DNA of 6,620 nucleotides from Actinomycetota bacterium (lineage in GTDB: Bacteria > Actinomycetota > Acidimicrobiia > Acidimicrobiales > JAFATL01). The DNA lies in the NCBI GenBank assembly GCA_019243975.1, contig JAFATL010000054.1:1-6620 (forward strand), in the 5' to 3' direction. The notes beneath the pieces are model-generated. The model was not told the origin of the DNA. It searched no databases and was given only the letters and a program-made list of their open reading frames with translations. A program made the translations under genes and the position numbers. Of this stretch, positions 1 to 5,716 are shown piece after piece (the stretch's first letter is position 1; the number at the start of each line of letters is the position of its first letter).

Positions 1-384
1 GAAGATCGACGAGATCACGAACGGGATCGCGTACTTCTTCTCCTTGGGGTGCAGCCCCGGCGTGATGAACCGCCACATCTGGAACAGCACGACCGGCGAG
101 GCGAGGAACAGCCCAACGTAGCCCGCCACCTTGAGGCGGGTGGCGAAGCCTTCGAGCGGGTCCTGGATGAACAGCGTGCACTTGGTGTTCTTGGCGCTGA
201 TCGAGCAGTACGGATGGATCAGGAAGTTGAGGATGTGGTTGTAGAAGACGAAGGCGATGACGCCGCCCAACGCGACGGCGATGGCGCACATCACGATGCG
301 CCGGCGCAGCTCGGTCAGGTGCTCGATGAGCGTCATCCGCCCGCCCGCGGTGTCGAGCTGCTCGGGATCGGCCACAGTCGTCAT
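1..384 (-). CDS. tatC: Sec-independent protein translocase TatC, 3' end beyond the window
   Basis: TatC is the multi-spanning core of the twin-arginine translocase in the cytoplasmic membrane. It recognises twin-arginine signal peptides and, with TatA/TatB, exports folded proteins. The frame is open from an ATG at 382-384 to the left edge, giving the first 128 residues; families usually have about 250-300, so roughly half is missing. Visible hallmarks are the cytoplasmic N-terminal HLTELRRRI (residues 22-30; the Glu and Arg belong to the signal-peptide binding site in E. coli TatC), a first membrane segment at about 31-47, a periplasmic loop, a second membrane segment at about 86-103, and the family signature WRFITPGLHPKEKKYA (104-119) with the conserved loop Glu115. 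A GAGG ribosome site lies 9 nt upstream of the ATG. Met17 is a possible alternative start. The gene follows the TatA/TatB-family gene by 11 bp, as in tatAC operons. The loop contains Cys60 and Cys69. Confidence 0.95.
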   Translation of the reverse strand, partial: MTTVADPEQLDTAGGRMTLIEHLTELRRRIVMCAIAVALGGVIAFVFYNHILNFLIHPYCSISAKNTKCTLFIQDPLEGFATRLKVAGYVGLFLASPVVLFQMWRFITPGLHPKEKKYAIPFVISSIF

Positions 385-393
385 GGGTGTGCG

Positions 394-397
394 CCTC
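394..397 (-). promoter_or_regulatory. Ribosome binding site of tatC
   Basis: GAGG on the minus strand, 9 nt before the ATG at 382-384. It overlaps the stop codon of the upstream Tat subunit gene (396-398), which suggests coupled translation. It supports the longer tatC start over the internal Met17. Confidence 0.55.
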
Positions 398-761
398 AGT
401 GGGCGGTGGGCTCAGGCGGTACCTGCGGGTCGCGTGCAGCCGGCGGCGCCTCGACGGTGGGAGGCGCGAGAGGAACGATCTCGGGCGAGACGGGCGGAGG
501 GACCGAGGCGGCGGGCGGCTGCGGCGGGGGCACGTGCACCGGCTCGACCGACACCTCGGGCGCGGACGACGGCGCGGGCGGTGCAGCCGACACGGGGTCC
601 TGCAACGCATCGCGCACTTCGGCCTGGAAGCCAGCCGTGACGCGCCGGAACTCCGCCATCGCCTTCCCGACCGAGCGAGCCGCCTCCGGCAGCTTGCTGG
701 GCCCGAGGACGATGAGCGCCACCAGGAGGATGACGATGATTTCCGGGGCTCCGACGCTCAT
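396..761 (-). CDS. tatB: Twin-arginine translocase TatA/TatB-family subunit with proline-rich tail
   Basis: This is a 121-residue single-pass membrane subunit of the twin-arginine translocase. It has a very short N-terminus, a hydrophobic segment at about 7-19, the hinge LGPSKLP (19-25) and an amphipathic helix at about 26-52, followed by a low-complexity tail (56-121) in which about 24 of 66 residues are proline. The acidic residue at position 7 and the VLGP hinge resemble TatB, whereas the VGKAMAEFRR stretch after the hinge resembles TatA. The TatB name is therefore a preference, not a certainty. In mycobacteria the corresponding place beside tatC is held by tatA. Start ATG is at 759-761; no strong ribosome site is seen, and the gap to the upstream gene is 33 bp. 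It is followed 11 bp later by tatC, presumably on the same transcript. The subunit would recruit substrate-bound TatC or form the pore. Confidence 0.9.
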   Translation of the reverse strand: MSVGAPEIIVILLVALIVLGPSKLPEAARSVGKAMAEFRRVTAGFQAEVRDALQDPVSAAPPAPSSAPEVSVEPVHVPPPQPPAASVPPPVSPEIVPLAPPTVEAPPAARDPQVPPEPTAH

Positions 762-794
762 GACGCCGGCCCGAGGGCGTTCACGCCCCCGAGT

Positions 795-1001
795 TTACCT
801 ACGGCCCAACTGCTCCCACGCGTCGCGGGTGCCACGAACATGGGAACGCAGCTCGACCAAAGCGGGGCGCAGGTCGCCGAACCGCCGCATCGAGTCCTGC
901 AGCAGGCGTGCTTCCTCGGTGGCCCTTCTCATGAAGATGGCGATCGGCAGCAGGCCGGCCATCGTGATCACGGCGGGGATCAACCAGAGGGCGAGGGTCA
1001 T
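795..1001 (-). CDS. Small single-pass membrane protein of unknown function
   Basis: This is a 68-residue protein I do not recognise. Residues 3-23 form one strongly hydrophobic segment (LALWLIPA, then AGLLPIAIF). A basic MRR follows, then a charged, probably helical stretch (27-68) rich in Arg, Glu and Leu, so the chain should sit in the membrane with its C-terminal helix in the cytoplasm. The start is well supported. The ATG at 999-1001 overlaps the stop of the upstream zinc-ribbon gene as ATGA, and a GGAG site sits 5 nt before it. The gene lies 33 bp upstream of the TatA/TatB-family gene on the same strand, so it is probably co-transcribed with tat. Its shape, one membrane helix then a long helix, recalls TatA, but the Gly-Pro/Leu-Pro hinge of that family is absent. 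An accessory role in export is only a guess. Confidence 0.72.
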   Translation of the reverse strand: MTLALWLIPAVITMAGLLPIAIFMRRATEEARLLQDSMRRFGDLRPALVELRSHVRGTRDAWEQLGRR

Positions 1002-1363
1002 GCCATCTCCGTGCTACCACGGATGTGCTCTTCCCAGTTGCCACGCTCGAGCTGGAAGTGGAACTCGATCAGATCGTCGGTGGTGAGGGCAGGACCCTCG
1101 TGCACCTCGTCGAGCTCGGCCGGGAACTGCCACACGGACAGCTTCACGCCGGTCGACACCAGTAGATCGACAACCCGCGACTCGGCAGGCTTGCTCACGG
1201 CCAAGCGGCACGTCGGGCACTGGAACGCATACGAGCCCTGGTTGTTGGTCGCACACACGAGGACGGTCACATCACCGCTCGTGAGTTCGATGTCGCCGCA
1301 GGTTGGGCAGCTGGCCCTGATGGTCGCCACCACCATCTCCCTTCCGAGGTCCTGCTGCTCCAT
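998..1363 (-). CDS. Zinc-ribbon-like hypothetical protein
   Basis: This is a 121-residue soluble protein with two Cys-Pro-Thr-Cys knuckles, Cys19/Cys22 and Cys49/Cys52, spaced as in a four-cysteine zinc ribbon. Between them lies a beta-rich stretch (about 24-47) ending in GSYAFQCPTC. After the ribbon comes AVSKPAESRVVDLLVSTGV (55-73), then an acidic region with LTTDDLIEFH (93-102). I recall this arrangement from conserved uncharacterised actinobacterial proteins, but I cannot name a family or function. Nucleic-acid or protein binding is a general inference from zinc ribbons. The start ATG at 1361-1363 has AGGGA 7 nt upstream. Met10 (ATG 1334-1336) has GGAAGGGAG directly against it, too close to be ideal, but remains an alternative. 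It is the first gene of the leftward tat-containing set and overlaps the next gene by 4 bp. Confidence 0.83.
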   Translation of the reverse strand: MEQQDLGREMVVATIRASCPTCGDIELTSGDVTVLVCATNNQGSYAFQCPTCRLAVSKPAESRVVDLLVSTGVKLSVWQFPAELDEVHEGPALTTDDLIEFHFQLERGNWEEHIRGSTEMA

Positions 1364-1520
1364 CGGCGTTTCCCTTCACAACTTGAGTTCGGAAACGACC
1401 AGGTCTGGCCGCCTCCGATCAGCATGCGGGTTTCGTCCGAAAGGCCGCTATAGCCCGTAGGGAGTGTTTGGCGCGCATGGTCTAACTAGTCATCTCGCGC
1501 ACCGCGTTCGCCGCGACAGG
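1364..1520. other. Divergent intergenic region between the tat-side operon and the phosphodiesterase gene
   Basis: This 157-bp gap separates two divergent genes and is the only place in the window that must hold promoters for both. It is less GC-biased than its surroundings. It holds a palindromic GCTATAGC at 1447-1454 that could serve as a -10-like TATAGC on either strand. I found no convincing -35 hexamer at the proper distance on either strand, so no promoter is called. If translation of the phosphodiesterase began at the upstream GTG (1464), the gap would shrink to 100 bp. Confidence 0.4.
1371..1375 (-). promoter_or_regulatory. Ribosome binding site of the zinc-ribbon gene
   Basis: AGGGA within GAAGGGAA on the minus strand, 7 nt before the ATG at 1361-1363. 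This spacing is better than that of the site touching the alternative ATG at 1334-1336, so it favours the 121-residue product. Confidence 0.5.
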
Positions 1521-1521
1521 A
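1518..1521 (+). promoter_or_regulatory. Ribosome binding site favouring a GTG start at 1530
   Basis: AGGA at 1518-1521 lies 8 nt before GTG 1530 but overlaps ATG 1521. By spacing alone GTG 1530, three codons further in, is the better start. Nothing upstream of the HRG motif is conserved enough to decide. Confidence 0.4.
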
Positions 1522-2234
1522 TGTGCCCCGTGGAGTCCCTGTTGCGGCCACCGATAGCGTTTGCACACCGCGGTGCGCGCGCACACGCCCCCGACAACAC
1601 GCTGGAGTCGTTCCGGCTGGCGCTGCGCCTCGGGGCGACGGGGCTGGAAACCGACGTGTGGGTCACGGCCGACGGCATCGCCGTGCTCGACCACGACGGC
1701 GTCGTGCGCGCCGGCGGCCGCCGCCGCAACATCAGCGCAGTCGAGCGCACCGCGCTGCCGTCGCACGTGCCCACGCTGGCCGAGCTGTACGAGACGTGCG
1801 GCACCGACTTCGAGCTGTCGATCGACGTCAAGGACGCGGCGGCTGCCTCCGCCATCCTGGCCGTCGCCCGCGACTTCCCGGGGGCCGAAGCGCGGCTGTG
1901 GCTGTGCCACCACGACTGGCAGCAAGTGGCGCAGTGGCGGGAGCTCTCCGACGGGGCCCACTTGGTCGACTCGACGCGCCTCAAGCGGATGAAGGAAGGT
2001 CCAGAGCGGCGCGCCTTCAACCTTTCCGACGTCGGCATCGACGCCGTCAACCTCCATCACACCGACTGGACCGCCGGCCTCACCACCCTCTTCCACCGCT
2101 TCGAGCGCTACGCCTTCGCCTGGGACGCCCAACACGAACGCGTCCTGGCCTCCCTCCTCCACATGGGCGTCGACGCCGTCTACAGCGACCACGTCGACCG
2201 CATGCTCGCCGCCGTCACCGAGCACCAGCGCTAG
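1521..2234 (+). CDS. Glycerophosphodiester phosphodiesterase family protein
   Basis: Enzymes of this TIM-barrel family hydrolyse glycerophosphodiesters to glycerol 3-phosphate and an alcohol. From the ATG at 1521 the product has 237 residues, a normal length. Core motifs are present: AHRG (15-18) with catalytic His16, APDNTLESF (23-31, where most members have PENT), LETDVWVTADG (42-52) with metal ligands Glu43 and Asp45, and LDHDG (56-60) with the second catalytic His58. The strand usually written E-I-K reads SIDVKD (100-105), so the third metal-ligand position is Asp102 instead of Glu. The end, GVDAVYSDHVDRML, is the usual family finish. No signal peptide is visible, so it is probably cytoplasmic. 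The start is uncertain: ATG 1521 has AGG touching it, GTG 1530 has AGGA 8 nt upstream, and the frame stays open to GTG 1464. It is the only plus-strand gene here and converges on lepB. Confidence 0.92.
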   Translation: MCPVESLLRPPIAFAHRGARAHAPDNTLESFRLALRLGATGLETDVWVTADGIAVLDHDGVVRAGGRRRNISAVERTALPSHVPTLAELYETCGTDFELSIDVKDAAAASAILAVARDFPGAEARLWLCHHDWQQVAQWRELSDGAHLVDSTRLKRMKEGPERRAFNLSDVGIDAVNLHHTDWTAGLTTLFHRFERYAFAWDAQHERVLASLLHMGVDAVYSDHVDRMLAAVTEHQR

Positions 2235-2269
2235 GAGCGCGGCCTAAAAGATCAGAAGAGATGGATCTT
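2235..2269. other. Convergent gene junction with weak hairpins
   Basis: The 17 bp between the phosphodiesterase stop (2232-2234) and the lepB stop (2252-2254) must separate two converging transcripts. Two small inverted repeats are visible. GCGCT/AGCGC (2228-2232 and 2236-2240) has a 3-nt loop. AAGATC/GATCTT (2248-2253 and 2264-2269) has a 10-nt loop and, read leftward, ends in a TTTT run. Both stems are short and overlap coding ends, so neither is a confident intrinsic terminator. Confidence 0.25.
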
Positions 2270-2845
2270 CGTTATCGGCCAGACGCGGATGAAGGCGCGG
2301 CCGACGACGAGGGACTTGGAGATGGGGCCGAAGACGCGGGAGTCCTTGGAGTTGGTGCGGTTGTCGCCCATGACGAAGATCTTGCCGGCGGGGATCTTCT
2401 GGGTGTTGAGCCCAATTGTGAGCTTGCCGTGGGTGTAGGGCTCTTTCAGCGTCTTGCCGTTGATCTGGACCTCGCCGTCCTGCGTCTGGGAGATGGTGTC
2501 GCCAGGGAGGCCGATGACGCGCTTGATGAGGTCCTTGACCGCCGCGTCGCCGGTCTCGCCGGGCGGGCGCTTGAAGACGACAATGTCGCCGCGGTGGATC
2601 GGGTGCAGGTGGTAGCTGAGCTTGTTGACGAGCACGCGGTCGCGCACCATCAGCGTCGGTTCCATCGACTCCGACGGGATGAAGAACGCCTGGATGAGAA
2701 ACGTCTTGATGAGAAGGGCGGCCACCAGGGCGGCGGCCACGATGACGATCCACTCGACCGCGCCGCGGAACCGGCTCGACTTGGGTTCGGGCTTGTCAGC
2801 AGGTGCGTAGAAGTCGTCGCGCAGGTCGGGCTCGGTTTGGGCCAT
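2252..2845 (-). CDS. lepB: Signal peptidase I
   Basis: Type I signal peptidase removes the signal peptides of Sec- and Tat-exported proteins on the outer face of the cytoplasmic membrane, using a Ser/Lys dyad. The 197-residue product has a charged cytoplasmic N-terminus (1-29), one membrane anchor (about 30-51) and the complete set of catalytic boxes. These are PSESMEPTL (57-65) with nucleophile Ser60, DRVLVNKLSY (69-78), RGDIVVFKRP (85-94), KRVIGLPGD (108-116) with general base Lys108, and GDNRTNSKDSR (160-170). Its length and single anchor fit the Gram-positive type. The ATG at 2843-2845 lies 12 bp after the pafC stop, so it is probably read from the paf transcript. The ribosome site is weak. 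The 3' end faces the phosphodiesterase gene across 17 bp. The identification is firm; which proteins it processes cannot be read from the sequence. Confidence 0.97.
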   Translation of the reverse strand: MAQTEPDLRDDFYAPADKPEPKSSRFRGAVEWIVIVAAALVAALLIKTFLIQAFFIPSESMEPTLMVRDRVLVNKLSYHLHPIHRGDIVVFKRPPGETGDAAVKDLIKRVIGLPGDTISQTQDGEVQINGKTLKEPYTHGKLTIGLNTQKIPAGKIFVMGDNRTNSKDSRVFGPISKSLVVGRAFIRVWPITKIHLF

Positions 2846-2857
2846 GGAGGATCCAGG

Positions 2858-3814
2858 CTACCGGGTCGCGGTGCCGTCCCCGCCGCGGTACCTGCCCAAA
2901 ACTCTCATCGCCGCCGCTCGCCCGATGCCCTCGGCTCCCGCCACGACGGTGGCGGCTGGGCCCAACCTGAGAAGGAGCCGTTCGAGCCACGCCCGCTCGC
3001 TCACCCGGAGCTGCACGCGCAGTTTGCCGCCCTTGAGGGCCTTCACTCCCTCGTTCGGGTACTGCTCGATCACCCACGCGGCCGACGGCGCCAGCTCCAG
3101 CACCACCACGGGGTCCTCCGGTCGCGGTTCGAACACCACCGCGGGCGGAGGTTCGGCCGGTGGTTCGAAGGTGGTTTCGAGCGGCGTGGCCCGCCGGATG
3201 CGGTCGAGGCGGAACAACCGCCGGTCGTCGACCCGGTGGCAGTAGGCGGCGACGTACCACTGCCCGGCCGAGCCGAACACGCGGTACGGGTCGATCACGC
3301 GCACCGCCCACTCGTCGCGCCCGAATGAGTAGTACTCGATCTCCACCTGGTGGGTCGTGCGAGCTGCGTCCTCCAGGACGCCGAGCACCTCGGGCGGGGC
3401 CGCGCCCAGCTCGACCTCCACCATCTCGTCGGGGTCGATGCCGAGAACGGCAGCCAGCTTGGCCAGGCCGCGCGCCAGCGGCCCACTCGGGTCAGAACCG
3501 GGCAGCGACAGGACGGCCGCACCCGCGGCCACGACGGCGAGGCCTTCGGCCGGTGTGAGCCGCAGGGGCCGATTGAAGATGTCGGCGTACCGGATCCACA
3601 CCCGGCCGTCCTCCATGTCGACCTCGATCATGGTGTCGGGCGTGAAGGGATAGAGGCCGCACATGAACAAGCGCTCGAGGTCCTCGGCCAGCTCCTGCTC
3701 GGTGCAGCCGAAACGGGCGCACACGTCCTCGACCGACGGGCCTTCCATAGCGGCCACCCACGGGACGAGCGCGAGAAGCCGTCGGAGCCGGCTGTCGACG
3801 GCGGGGCGGGCCAC
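2858..3814 (-). CDS. pafC: PafC-like WYL-domain transcriptional regulator
   Basis: This 318-residue protein of the PafBC family has an N-terminal winged-helix-like region (about 8-60), a linker domain (about 85-150), a WYL domain (about 155-210) and a C-terminal domain (about 235-310). In the WYL domain the namesake motif reads QWYVAAY (185-191) and is followed by RRLFRLDRIRR (198-208), whose arginines are typical of ligand-binding WYL domains. In mycobacteria PafB and PafC act together as activator of the LexA-independent DNA-damage response; the same role here is inference from family and position. The frame is open far upstream (to 4249), but the proper start is GTG at 3812-3814, sharing one base with the pafB stop (TAGTG). 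Everything upstream is pafB antiframe sequence of low-complexity Arg/Gly type. GGAG lies about a dozen nt upstream. Translational coupling to pafB fits a one-to-one partnership. Confidence 0.9.
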   Translation of the reverse strand: MARPAVDSRLRRLLALVPWVAAMEGPSVEDVCARFGCTEQELAEDLERLFMCGLYPFTPDTMIEVDMEDGRVWIRYADIFNRPLRLTPAEGLAVVAAGAAVLSLPGSDPSGPLARGLAKLAAVLGIDPDEMVEVELGAAPPEVLGVLEDAARTTHQVEIEYYSFGRDEWAVRVIDPYRVFGSAGQWYVAAYCHRVDDRRLFRLDRIRRATPLETTFEPPAEPPPAVVFEPRPEDPVVVLELAPSAAWVIEQYPNEGVKALKGGKLRVQLRVSERAWLERLLLRLGPAATVVAGAEGIGRAAAMRVLGRYRGGDGTATR

Positions 3815-4743
3815 TACCCGCTCGCTCCGCTCGCAGCCATGCCATCCAGCCACTCGACCATGGCGGCGCGCAGCTCGGCCGGACCGAGCACCTCGGCGTG
3901 ATCGAGGTACCCGAGCACGAGCGTGCGGAACGCATCGCGGTTCGTCACCCGCACCGACAGCACCACCGTGCCGTCGTCGCGCCGCTCGGCCACCGCGTCG
4001 TTCCCGATCTCGGCGACGGCTTGGCCGGCCAGCGGCGCGTCGACCAGCAGCGACGCCACGACCTCTTCCTCGTCGCCCATCTCCCAGGGCGGGCGCGGCC
4101 CGCTGCGGCCCGGCGCACGTTCGAAGCTGCCCGCCTCCCCCGCTGTCGGCGGGCCGTCGAAGCGGTCGAGACGGAACGACCGTTCCTCGCCCCGTTCGTG
4201 GTCGAAGCCGTTCACGTACCAGTGACCGTTGCGGAAGGCGATGCGCCACGGGTCCATCGTCCGCTGCCCGCCCCGGTAGCCGAAGGTCAGGGGCCGACGC
4301 GCGGTGACCGCCTCGAACACGTCGGCCAGGTGCTCGCTACCCGGCAGGGCGGCGATGACGCCGGCCGGCGTGTCCGCGTCGAGCGCGCCACCGAGCTTCC
4401 ACATGGCTTCGTCGCCGGCGGTCCCCTCCAGCCGGACGGTGGCGGCGGCCAGGTGGAGCGCGGCCAGCTCGTCGGCGGCCAGGCCGGGGTCGCGCAGGTA
4501 GTACTGCTCGCGCGGGATCTGGTAACCCATGCCGCCTTCCGGCGCGGCCGGGTTGAGAGGTTCCACCGCCACCGGGATCCCCATCGAGCGCAACGACTCC
4601 TTGTCGCGCTCGAAGGCGCGCCGGAAGGCTTCGTCGCCGTCCGGGTAGCCGGGGACTCGGAAGCGCAGCTCGTCGCGGCCCATGGGCCGGTTGGCGTCGA
4701 GCAGCGCCGCCACCAGGTTGATCAGCCGCTCCAGGCGGTTCAC
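3814..4743 (-). CDS. pafB: PafB-like WYL-domain transcriptional regulator
   Basis: This 309-residue protein has an N-terminal helix-turn-helix region (1-60) beginning NRLERLINLVAALL and containing YPDGDEAFRRAFERDKESL (33-51), which is characteristic of PafB. A middle domain (about 85-135) follows, then a WYL domain (about 138-197) with GHWYVNGFD (173-181) and RSFRLDRFDG (188-197), and a C-terminal extension (about 225-305). The family is a transcription factor; in mycobacteria PafB pairs with PafC to activate DNA-damage genes. The start is GTG 4741-4743, 4 bp after the DUF3866 stop, with TGAGG just ahead of it at short spacing. Met21 is an alternative but would cut the first helix. It is tightly coupled to pafC downstream (1-bp overlap). 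Despite the paf name, involvement in pupylation itself is not implied. Identification rests on motif pattern and gene order. Confidence 0.93.
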   Translation of the reverse strand: MNRLERLINLVAALLDANRPMGRDELRFRVPGYPDGDEAFRRAFERDKESLRSMGIPVAVEPLNPAAPEGGMGYQIPREQYYLRDPGLAADELAALHLAAATVRLEGTAGDEAMWKLGGALDADTPAGVIAALPGSEHLADVFEAVTARRPLTFGYRGGQRTMDPWRIAFRNGHWYVNGFDHERGEERSFRLDRFDGPPTAGEAGSFERAPGRSGPRPPWEMGDEEEVVASLLVDAPLAGQAVAEIGNDAVAERRDDGTVVLSVRVTNRDAFRTLVLGYLDHAEVLGPAELRAAMVEWLDGMAASGASG

Positions 4744-4747
4744 GGCC

Positions 4748-5713
4748 TCAATCTACGAGCAGGTTCGCAGCGGCGACGCCGGCGGCCGCCGCGTACGCGA
4801 AGAACTTCGGGTCGTCGGCGTGCGAACGGCCCATCGACGTGATGCCCAGGTCGCCGAGGTCGGGCACATCCACCTCGATCACGTCGTGATCGCCGACGTG
4901 GGGCGGGGCCTCTCCGCGCGGGATCGGCACGGTGGCCCGGGCGTGGGTGATGCGCAGCGCGGTGGTGGCGTGATGGCTCACACCCTGGTGGCGCTCGCGT
5001 TCGTCCGCCTCGCTGTACCGCAAGGCGACGATCGGTGAGAGGTCGAGGGCGGCGGCGGCGTTGAGGATGTCGGCCACCTCCAGACCGCTGAAGCCGAGCT
5101 CGGTGTTGGTTCCCAGCGAACCGGGACCCATGCCGACGACGACCACGTCGTGGTCGCCCGCCACCTCGAGCGCATGGGCCACGTTCACCGCCTCCCGTTC
5201 GCCCCCGAAGGCGTGGCCGGCGGTGACGGTGACGTCGACGAGCCGCGCCGAGCGCAACGTGGGCACGAGGTCACTGACTGCCATCGGGAGGGCGCCGCCG
5301 TCGGTCATCACGTAGGCGACGGTGGCGTCCGGGCGCTGCCGCTTGCAGGCGGCCGCCACCAGAGCGACCTGGCTGTGCAGGAAACACGCCACCACCGGCG
5401 TGCCGATGCGGCGGGGCAGGTCGGCGGACACACCGACCTCGGCCTGCAGGCTGGTGTAACGCAGCTTCATCTCGTGACCGGCGCCGGACTTCGACCACGC
5501 GTCGCGCTCGAGGTTCCAGTGCACGACGTGCCAGCCGCCGGTGCCCAGATCGAGGTCGACGGCGGTGGTGTTCATCACCACGCGATCCCCCACCGCCACC
5601 GGACCGATCAGTTCAGTGAGCACGTACGCCTTGTCGCCGTCGACCTCGACGCGCTGGATGCCGGCCCGTTCGGCGATGATCGCGGTGACGGTGCCCGTGC
5701 GGTACGAGGGCAC
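4748..5713 (-). CDS. DUF3866 family protein of unknown function
   Basis: This 321-residue soluble protein belongs, by recall of its conserved signatures, to the uncharacterised DUF3866 family. An N-terminal small beta-rich domain (1-60) contains GPVAVGDRVVMNTTAVDLDLGTG. It is followed by the hallmark GWHVVHWNL (60-68), a mixed alpha/beta region with VVACFLHSQ (107-115) and YVMTDGGALP (134-143), a glycine-rich loop VVVGMGPGSLGTNTELGF (191-208), RYSEADERERHQGVSHHA (232-249) and a C-terminal GDLGITSMGRS (287-297). The Gly-rich loop and conserved His/Asp residues would suit ligand or nucleotide binding, but no reaction is known to me. The start is GTG at 5711-5713, 3 bp after the pafA stop, without a clear ribosome site, and the gene ends 4 bp before pafB. 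It is thus embedded in the paf operon, which hints at a link to pupylation or the DNA-damage response. Confidence 0.9.
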   Translation of the reverse strand: MPSYRTGTVTAIIAERAGIQRVEVDGDKAYVLTELIGPVAVGDRVVMNTTAVDLDLGTGGWHVVHWNLERDAWSKSGAGHEMKLRYTSLQAEVGVSADLPRRIGTPVVACFLHSQVALVAAACKRQRPDATVAYVMTDGGALPMAVSDLVPTLRSARLVDVTVTAGHAFGGEREAVNVAHALEVAGDHDVVVVGMGPGSLGTNTELGFSGLEVADILNAAAALDLSPIVALRYSEADERERHQGVSHHATTALRITHARATVPIPRGEAPPHVGDHDVIEVDVPDLGDLGITSMGRSHADDPKFFAYAAAAGVAAANLLVD

Positions 5714-5716
5714 GTT

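Noticed and set aside
1447..1454. GCTATAGC as a promoter -10 element
   Set aside because: No matching -35 hexamer lies 16-18 bp away on either strand, and a palindromic hexamer in 157 bp can arise by chance.
49..1460. Long plus-strand frames over the tat genes (49-1086 and 387-1460)
   Set aside because: They lie opposite tatC, the TatB-like gene and the two small genes. Their products are Gly/Arg/Ala-rich and show no domain.
1482..2225. Minus-strand 247-codon frame opposite the phosphodiesterase
   Set aside because: The opposite strand has all catalytic motifs of a known enzyme family; this frame has none.
2248..2269. Hairpin with T-run as a lepB terminator
   Set aside because: The stem is only 6 AT-rich base pairs with a 10-nt loop and lies partly inside the lepB coding end, too weak to call with confidence.
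1523..3328. A 601-codon plus-strand open frame running over the phosphodiesterase, lepB and pafC
   Set aside because: It is out of frame with the phosphodiesterase and antisense to two well-identified genes. Its product is Arg/Gly/Pro- and Asp/Val-rich low complexity, as expected from GC-rich third positions.
3815..3835. CGCTC-type short repetition near the end of pafB
   Set aside because: It is a short GC-rich coincidence within the coding sequence, not a repeat array.
3817..4249. N-terminal extension of the pafC frame
   Set aside because: The frame is open but overlaps pafB completely, and the encoded residues are Arg/Gly low complexity unlike any WYL regulator start.
3898..4842. A 314-codon plus-strand open frame opposite pafB
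   Set aside because: It is antisense to a clear PafB gene and has no recognisable motifs. Its composition is that of a shadow frame.
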